A stretch of 64,000 nt of DNA from positions 2,614,197-2,678,196 of the forward strand of contig JABAKD010000023.1 of the NCBI GenBank assembly GCA_012845835.1. Reading direction: 5' to 3'. The DNA is from Undaria pinnatifida. Taxonomy: Eukaryota > Sar > Phaeophyceae > Laminariales > Alariaceae. Position 1 is the stretch's first letter, and the number at the start of each line of letters is the position of its first letter. The notes beneath the pieces are model-generated. The model saw only the letters and a program-made list of their open reading frames with translations, was not told the DNA's origin and made no database searches. The translations under genes and the position numbers were made by a program. Positions 57,955 to 64,000 of the stretch are shown one piece after another.

Positions 57955-58747
57955 AAGAGCGATCCCAGCGTGAGATACCGTCAGCGGCAACGTTGAAAAT
58001 ACCCCGTACGTGTTTCGCATCAAGGTGCCAACCGGAGGACAATCTGAGCACACCAAGGAGGCGCATCAACGAGCCCGATCTCGTCTCCTTCCTGCGTCAA
58101 CAACGCCGCACCCACTATAATGCTGCGTCGTCGCCACGCAACAACACGCAGTCCCCCAACGCGGCCGGGTGCTCGGCGCACGGAGATTCGAGAACCCAAG
58201 CGGAGACGACCATACCTAGCAGTTCGAGGACGTTAATCAATATATCGCTCTCGCCTGCAACTGACTTGCTTGACCCGCAAAAGTGACATGGTTCCCAGGC
58301 GTCCAGATCGTATCTCCAGTACACCCCAGTTTCAAGGCAGAAACCCCCGGGAGCGTTTTTGGATGCATCATAAAAAAACACAGTACGTTGCGAGGGGCGC
58401 TCAAGCAAATGATACATCGGAGCCGACAAGGTTTCTCCGTGCGCGTTCAATCCCTGTTCAACAAACCAACGCCAAAACTCGAGGTCCCCTTGAAACTTGG
58501 GTCCCAAGATGAGGCGCCGCTCGGGGTTGGTCGTACGAAAACAACAATTAGCTCCGGCAGATATGCGCGGCATACCTACCGAAGCCAACAAACGGTTCAC
58601 GTAAAAATCGCCCCGGACGCACAGCAAAGGAGACATGTGTAAGGAAGCCAACAAGCTGCGACACCTGCCTCTCACTGAAGCAGATTTACGAGACGAGGGC
58701 CAATCGGCAAGAAGATTTTGCAGCTTGAATCGCCTATGGGACGGCAA
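57955..58747 (-). pseudogene. DIRS-type RNase H domain
   Basis: Frame 58,747-58,115: VFFYDASKNAPGGFCLE (first catalytic Asp), ILINVLELLGMVVSAW (Glu region) and VLLRGDDAA (Asp). A frame change follows, then SGWHLDAKHVRGIFNVAADG ending with ISRW (57,975-58,045), the standard C-terminal block of DIRS RNase H. Role: degradation of the RNA template. Confidence 0.85.
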
Positions 58748-59563
58748 CGTAACTGCAGGCGCCTCCGTGTCGATGATTCAACACAACACCGCCAGTCGCG
58801 TGTCCTAGTCAGTCATTTATCCGGCGGACAAAAGGGGCGGTTCAGAGACACCACGTTCGCCCAACAAGCGGAAATGGTCTGATGCCAGCGACTGGACAGC
58901 GCGCAAACAACGGCAACCGCCCGTCCACCACTGCAACTCGATGAGAAAGCCATCATCTACGCAATACCTCACAAAGAAGTAGTTGTCGGCGTTACAACTT
59001 GCGCCAGAAGCAGGCCAACAATCACCCGGTTCAGAGGCAACTGGAACCCCACGCGGCGGAGAAATTTCAACATGCGCGACGGCAGCAGCTCCTTTTTTGG
59101 AAATATGTGCGCCTTAAAACGTAGAGTGGGTGTGAGCGTGCTCAAGGGCGGATGCCCTAAACCCCCTAAACCTCGGGCTATTACGCCACCCAAGTTGCAA
59201 GCGTGAATCCACGACGACGCGATCACTGAACACGTAACCGAAGATCGGCGAACCTGCCGGGTCAACCAAAATCTGTCGAAACGCATCGTTGACGTCCACC
59301 CGGCACAATAAGATTCTAACCCTTCTACCTTGGGTATGCCTCGAAAACATCACCAGTAGTCAAACCTCGCAAAGCATATGGCCGAGCTCGGACGGTGGCG
59401 CGGAATCAAAATCCGTGTCACCGTTGACACGGATCCGACGCCCCGCGCGCGCAAACTTGAGATCGTGAATAATGGGTTCGAGAACAACGCTCAGCGGTGA
59501 AATACAAAGCCCCAAAATTTCGGCAGTGAAACGCAGATCAAATACCAATGCACGGCTGTACAC
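58748..59563 (-). pseudogene. DIRS-type reverse transcriptase
   Basis: From 59,563 downward: IIHDLKFARAGRRIRVNGDT (fingers), LGHML, VDVNDAFRQILVDPAGSPIF (catalytic Asp), VVVDSRLQLGWRNSPRF, SALEHAHTHSTF, and the catalytic VRYCVDDGFLIEL (CVDD at 58,952-58,963). Frame changes at about 59,360, 59,115-59,285 and 58,970, and a stop near 58,815, inactivate it. The wording fits DIRS-order RTs rather than Ty3/gypsy or LINE RTs. Confidence 0.9.
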
Positions 59564-60150
59564 GACGTCCTCGCAAATCGTTTTGTGGATCGCGACGTCG
59601 TGTTGTGCAAATCCCGGGTGATTACTATAAGCTATTTTGGCCGCCAGATCCCCCCCCCGTCTGATACCCCCACCGGTGCCCCCGGCGCCAACACGCGTGG
59701 TAGTAATGAAAAAGAAACGGAGGGAAATCGCTTGACGTATCCGAAACAGTGCTGTACGGTAACAACGTTAATGTGCGGCGAAACCAGTGAGGGGCCGACG
59801 GTGGACGTGAGTAAGGCAACGCTGCTCTGACACTCTCAAGAGGCAGGAGCCCACCGAAACGAGTTGTCCGGGGGTCGCGGGGGCTTGCTCGGCCATCTAC
59901 TGCACCACAACCGCCTCAGCATCCAATCAAGCGTCGACTGCAACAAATCGCAAGGCACCCGAACGTCCGCCATCAACCGCCCCTTGTACACGCACCAAGT
60001 CAGCCGGTAATTCACGCACACGCACACAAGAAACCGTACCTTTCTTTCCGAGAAGGACCGAGCCCGGAGCCACCGCCACGCACGCACGCCCCCGACCCCA
60101 TCGCCATCCAAAGCTACCAACGCACACCCACGCAGCCCCCCCCTCTACGT
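59564..60150 (-). pseudogene. Connector between gag-like and RT regions
   Basis: Minus-strand frames contain VRVPCDLLQSTLDWMLRRLW and a Pro/Ser-rich part, broken by several stops. Expected to be the N-terminal part of the polymerase protein; not assignable in detail. Confidence 0.4.
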
Positions 60151-60580
60151 CTTGGGTGGCCGGCCGGCCACCCGCTACCCCGCTGGCCCTTGGCGCCGTC
60201 GCCGCTCCACCAACGGCAAAGTCAGCAGCGGCCCCCCCAGGGTTTTGCCCAATCGACAGGAAGGGCCTGTGTTCTTATCCAGAACCAGCTCTGCCACTAC
60301 TACCCCGGACACACCGCGGGGCTCTGCGCGCATCACCCACGCCTTCGACCCACCAGCCGACGCCGCCGAACGGCCACTGTCGCGAAGAGCATCAGGGGAA
60401 GTAGCGTCGGCTGCGGGAGCCGAATGCAAGAATTTGCAGTTGGAGAACCGGCATCGGCCCAGAGAAACACACTGCCGGCACTGGGCAGCGAATTTTTTGT
60501 TTTGGTTTGTACCGGGGTTGGCGGGGTTGCTTTTCCTCTTTTGGACAGCCGGTCCTGGCTTTCGCGGGGGACGTGCAATC
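60151..60580 (-). pseudogene. gag C-terminal region with CCCH zinc finger
   Basis: At 60,420-60,500 the minus strand reads QCRQCVSLGRCRFSNCKFLH, i.e. C-x5-C-x4-C-x3-H, a CCCH finger suited to binding the element RNA. An Ala/Arg-rich, probably disordered tail follows. Confidence 0.6.
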
Positions 60581-60581
60581 C

Positions 60582-61766
60582 TCAGACGAGCTTGAGCACG
60601 TCACCCACGCTACAGGAAAAGGCGCTGTTGCGCTTGATCGAAGGCACGAGCGGCATCAGGAACGTGAAGTCGGACGGAGGGGGCACCATCAGCGGACGGG
60701 CTTGTTGTGCAAATCGCATGAGATCCTTGGCCCACAGACGAAGATCGTCGTTTACCCTCTCGCTCATGACGTCCCGCGCCGCGGAGATAGAGAGCAGGAT
60801 ACCATTGCTGAGCGTGTGCCTGCGTAGGTCGGCAGACGCTGACGTGAAGGCGGCATCGCCCGTCGCCATTCTCTCCTGGCAATGGCGGTCGCCGTCGTTG
60901 TCGAGGTAAACCTTGACAGACACGACCGCCAAGTAAGCGTGGCGTAAGAAATCAAGGCGGTCAGCGCCCATCAGCAGGTGGTCGACCATCCCTTCTGCGC
61001 GCAGTTCGTACGCACGAACGTCAAAGTCACTGATCGCGCGTTGTTGAGTAGCCACTGCCGTCATGACATTGACGGCCTCGCCTACGAAGGACTAGATATC
61101 CGCCGCTGAGTCACCAATGTTGCGAGGTATGCGCCCGCGGGTCACCCAATGTTTGTTTGGACTCCATCTTTCCCCATAGCGCAGTGTTGTCAGATAACTG
61201 GGACTTTCGGACGTGCCGCTGGCTCCCGTCCCCACTGTCCTGCCGGGTCGGCTGTCGATCGGCAAATTTGTCTATGAACTACTGGAGCATGGCGTCGACG
61301 TTCCGGGTTTTAGACGCGCCACCAGCCACCGCATTATGCATCGTTTTAGAGAAAGCACGCAGTTGATCCATCGTCGACTTGAGGCGGAACACGTCTCGGT
61401 CTTTTCGAGCAAATAGCCAGACACCTGTCCTTGCCAGTGCAGCACTCCAGCCGATGTTACCCCCGCACCCTCAGGCACAGCGGGACTGGGGCTGAGCAAA
61501 AATGGTGCCGCGGTGGTAGACGCAGAAGTGGCAGCAGCCGAAGCGGCTGCGGGACGGCGACCTTTGGACTCAGCTTGCACGGCAGCCAGAGCTTCGGCAC
61601 GGCGAGCGTCGAGCCCAGCTTGCACAGCAGTGACAGCAGCATAAGCCTCTGCCTCGACTCGCGCAGCAGCCGAGGCGGCCTGATTAGGATCGCGTACAGC
61701 AGCAGCCACGAGAGCTTCAGCCTCCGGTGACTTGCACTCCTCCATCGTCGGGGAGTGGACAAACAT
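60582..61766 (-). pseudogene. gag-like gene of the full-length DIRS-order element
   Basis: ATG at 61,766 (MFVHSPTMEECKSPEAEALV) is conserved with the truncated copy, supporting this start. Alanine-rich helical region, then a one-base deletion near 61,410 shifts the frame; a TAG replaces a codon near 61,285. 61,064-60,582 is open again (MTAVATQQRAISDFDVRAYE; YLDNDGDRHCQERMATGDA). Similar to the truncated copy throughout. Confidence 0.7.
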
Positions 61767-61769
61767 AAA

Positions 61770-61976
61770 CTAATCTGTATCACACCTTGAATCTGTAGCT
61801 CTGACTTTGCTCCCTTACGCGCTCCGCGTGCAGGTCGTCGCCTACACAGCTGGGCCAAGTGTCCCCAATGCCATCGCTCATAAAAATATGATATACAGCA
61901 CTGATCTGATTGATCAAACTTCTTACGTACGTACAAAACCCATATTTTCGCATACTTGGATAGTATTATGCTCTTT
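61770..61976 (-). repeat. Split direct repeat A1 (5' terminus)
   Basis: Directly upstream of the gag-like ATG. Same orientation as A2 and as the inverted copy at 53,435-53,630. Confidence 0.85.
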
Positions 61977-62099
61977 TCTGATTGCTGATTTTTTTAGAAC
62001 CTCAAAATTACAAGAAAATTCGCCAGATATAATCGCTTATTTTTTTTCATATTATTAGGTCTCACATTCTTTTCTATACTGTACAAGACACGTTTGGGA

Positions 62100-62360
62100 C
62101 AGGCAAACATGGTCTCATAAATACGGTCCTGTCCCGTCGTGGAATATAATGTTGTTGAGTTTCACCGTTCCGTCTAGTCGTGAAAATATACCCAATAGAA
62201 AAATTGCCGTCCCATCCCGTTGTTAAATTGGGCATCCACTATTCTGTTCCGTCCGGTATTGACGACCTGTTTGGTCGTCATTTTTTGCCGTCCCGTCCCA
62301 TCGCGTCTTCTACAACTTATCTTCTAAACAAGTCAAAACAGTTCCGCCCCATCTCGTTTT
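62100..62360. repeat. Iterated CCGTCCCGTCC-type motif
   Basis: GTCCCGTCG, CCGTTCCGTC, GCCGTCCCATCCCGTTG, GTTCCGTCCGG and GCCGTCCCGTCCCATCGCG recur within 260 bp. It resembles the motif-packed interior of the hAT-like MITE, but I found no terminal repeats. 62,361-62,740 is unassigned. Confidence 0.4.
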
Positions 62361-62741
62361 GATTATCAGATACCACATTGATGAGCATTGAAATTTTCAA
62401 ATATGAGAAAGGATGACGCGGTGAACAGGTGCATTAGGTAGGTATTGTGATGATATGATGACTTCTGACCTTCGGATTTAAGAAGCGCATGTAGAAATTC
62501 AATACGCCCTGGATTCCCAACCAATGTTGGGAGCTTGGCATTAACTTAACTATAATTCAAACAGAGCTGCACTGGTTGGACAAAATTGTGATTTATAGCA
62601 GGACTAACGTTCAAACGTTTATGTGGTTTGACTTCAGAATGAAGGAGTCACATCTTAGCTGATGTTTGGGTCATGCAAAAATAATGTCTCTGCATTTCTA
62701 ACGACCAAAAACAACGGAGTAGAGGTGTTATTCCTTCATCG

Positions 62742-63095
62742 ATGTTACGGTCGTGTAACAACAACTTTCCAGCGTTCTTTCGCCTACGAAATGAGTACTT
62801 AAATATTGGGAAAAGAAGAGGTTTTGCGAAGGTTGTCAGGTTCTACATCAATGAGTCCCAAGAGCGAGATTGTTTGGTGCCCATTGGCGACGAAGATTTC
62901 GTTTTCAGAGGAAACGCCGTCGCGGGTGAGCATCTCAAGCAGGTAGTGACCGTAAAGGCTGGAACACGCGTGAAGCGGACAAAGTTGACTAGGACATGGG
63001 CCGGTGAACATGAGGTGGAAGGTGTCCGAGGTCCGTCGGTGGTCGCTGATGAAGGTGGTGGGGCCCCCGGTGCCTTCAGGTCCCCCCTTTCTTAG
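62742..63095 (+). other. Unrecognised ORF pair on opposite strands
   Basis: Plus frame (MLRSCNNNFPAFFRLRN start, 117 codons) and an antisense frame of 110 codons (63,131-62,799) overlap. The plus frame has a mixed charged composition with QVVTVKAGTRVKRTKL. No family recognised for either. Confidence 0.25.
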
Positions 63096-63116
63096 GCCCT
63101 GGTTTTTCCCACGCAC

Positions 63117-63416
63117 ATGCGGCCTAGGCACAGAGTTTCAGTTGTTGGCTGTTATCCTGCAGTGCACATGACTGTTTTTAGCTTCCATGTTACCTTTCTG
63201 GTCCTTTATTTCCGACGCCATTTTCGTCCAAAGCACAGATATTCAGTCGCCGGCTGGTATCCTGCAGTGCACGTTTTCCTCCTCCTAGTTCGGGTGCTAC
63301 GTTTTTTGGAACCCCTTCAATTGTGTATGCGTTCCCTTACACCAGTACGTTCCGCCTATCAGGTTAGTGACAGTGTGCCCACGGATCAACCCCTACTAAA
63401 GGAATCTTGGCCTTGA
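63117..63416 (+). other. ORF with a duplicated peptide
   Basis: Frame contains RPRHRVSVVGCYPAVH and, 35 residues on, RPKHRYSVAGWYPAVH. At DNA level this is a diverged 105-bp tandem duplication (CTGCAGTGCAC in both). No family known. 63,417-64,000 holds nothing recognised. Confidence 0.3.
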
Positions 63417-64000
63417 TCATGAATCACGAGGTCTTGGCTGGTCTATAGCCTAAGTCGACTGTTTTAAATAGCAGTATCTTAGACCCTTTTACATATTTCT
63501 AATGCCTTTGACAGCCATTGCTATACTGTGGTGTGATCTGCATCTACGACTATTCAGGGTCGGCTAATGTTATAGTGTTCCACTAGGTTCCCGCCATCTC
63601 CATGAGCTAAAGCCCTAACGTATATTTCTGGTTATTCGCTTTTTTTTGGCTGATAACTTGAGGTTTTACTTCCTCTGCTTCTGTTTTTTTGCGATCAGAA
63701 TCGGAATTGCGAGACTCGGAGTCAATATATTGTCTACGACGGCTGTCGTGCGATCCAGGATTCGGCACGTACATAAATATCGCACAGTAATATATTCACC
63801 ACGTGATCTGCGAGGCATGCAGAAATCATACCAACGGTGGCACCCCACCTTAGGCTAGGCGTCCTGCGCTGATTGGTGTAGAATAAGTAGCTGCACTTTT
63901 GCGTAAAGAGTAAGATAGTTCTTACCAGCACACTAGGACTCGATGTGATTTCTTGTGTTGTGAGTTGGTCTATACGCCCATTTAAAGTATGCGATGAGTC

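Larger units (their letters stand above)
56110..61980 (-). mobile_element. DIRS-order tyrosine-recombinase retrotransposon with split direct repeats
   Basis: Minus-strand order: A1 (61,976-61,770), gag-like region, CCCH finger, reverse transcriptase, RNase H, tyrosine recombinase, B1, A2, B2. There are no LTRs and no DDE integrase. All frames carry stops or shifts, so the copy is dead. RT + RNase H + tyrosine recombinase is diagnostic of the DIRS order; the A1...B1-A2...B2 termini match the split-direct-repeat organisation known for PAT- and Ngaro-type members. Outer boundaries are approximate. Confidence 0.85.

Noticed and set aside
62100-62360. Third motif-packed MITE
   Set aside because: Motif iteration is visible but no inverted ends or target duplication were found, so only a repeat is reported.

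Overview
This is a eukaryotic, gene-poor, transposon-dense window. Evidence: a chromodomain Ty3/gypsy LTR retrotransposon, a tyrosine-recombinase (DIRS-order) retroelement, tRNA-headed and poly(A)-tailed short retroposons with target-site duplications, MITE-like DNA transposons, long micro- and minisatellites, and no bacterial-style operons. I found no host gene I can name. The lineage cannot be fixed from sequence alone. The DIRS-type reverse transcriptase wording (VNGDTDF, VDVNDAFRQ, GWRNSP) recalls elements I know from protists such as oomycetes and other stramenopiles or algae, which is only a weak pointer.

Layout. 0.5-19.6 kb is built from one modular repeat family in both orientations: short conserved modules joined by long guanine tracts (up to 30 G). 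It includes a direct segmental duplication (7.5-9.1 and 12.2-13.6 kb), an inverted third copy (18.1-19.6 kb), and a large inverted repeat (arms 9.6-12.1 and 14.6-16.3 kb). Two non-autonomous DNA transposons sit inside it: a hAT-like MITE (6278-7127) and a TA-target Tc1/mariner-like MITE (10153-11015). A 460-bp poly(A)-tailed retroposon occupies 2260-2719.

19.9-28.0 kb is a complete but dead Ty3/gypsy chromovirus-type element (LTRs 432 and 434 bp, CCTG target duplication). It is nested in an older interspersed repeat whose uninterrupted copies lie at 33.7 and 53.1 kb. Its gag and reverse transcriptase carry frameshifts and stops; the integrase-chromodomain ORF is still open.

28-42 kb and 45-53 kb are mosaics of interspersed repeats, three SINE-like families, a 0.73-kb foldback element (39703-40437), a 380-bp tandem duplication, trinucleotide arrays and a (GAGCA)n array of about 346 bp. 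42.5-45.4 kb returns to the G/C-tract modular family. Several blocks at 33-39 kb reappear inverted at 48-51 kb.

53.4-62.0 kb carries a truncated copy and a nearly full-length copy of a DIRS-order retroelement. The latter has gag-like, CCCH finger, reverse transcriptase, RNase H and tyrosine recombinase regions, all decayed, and termini arranged as split direct repeats (A1...B1-A2...B2). The last 2 kb holds only unrecognised ORFs.
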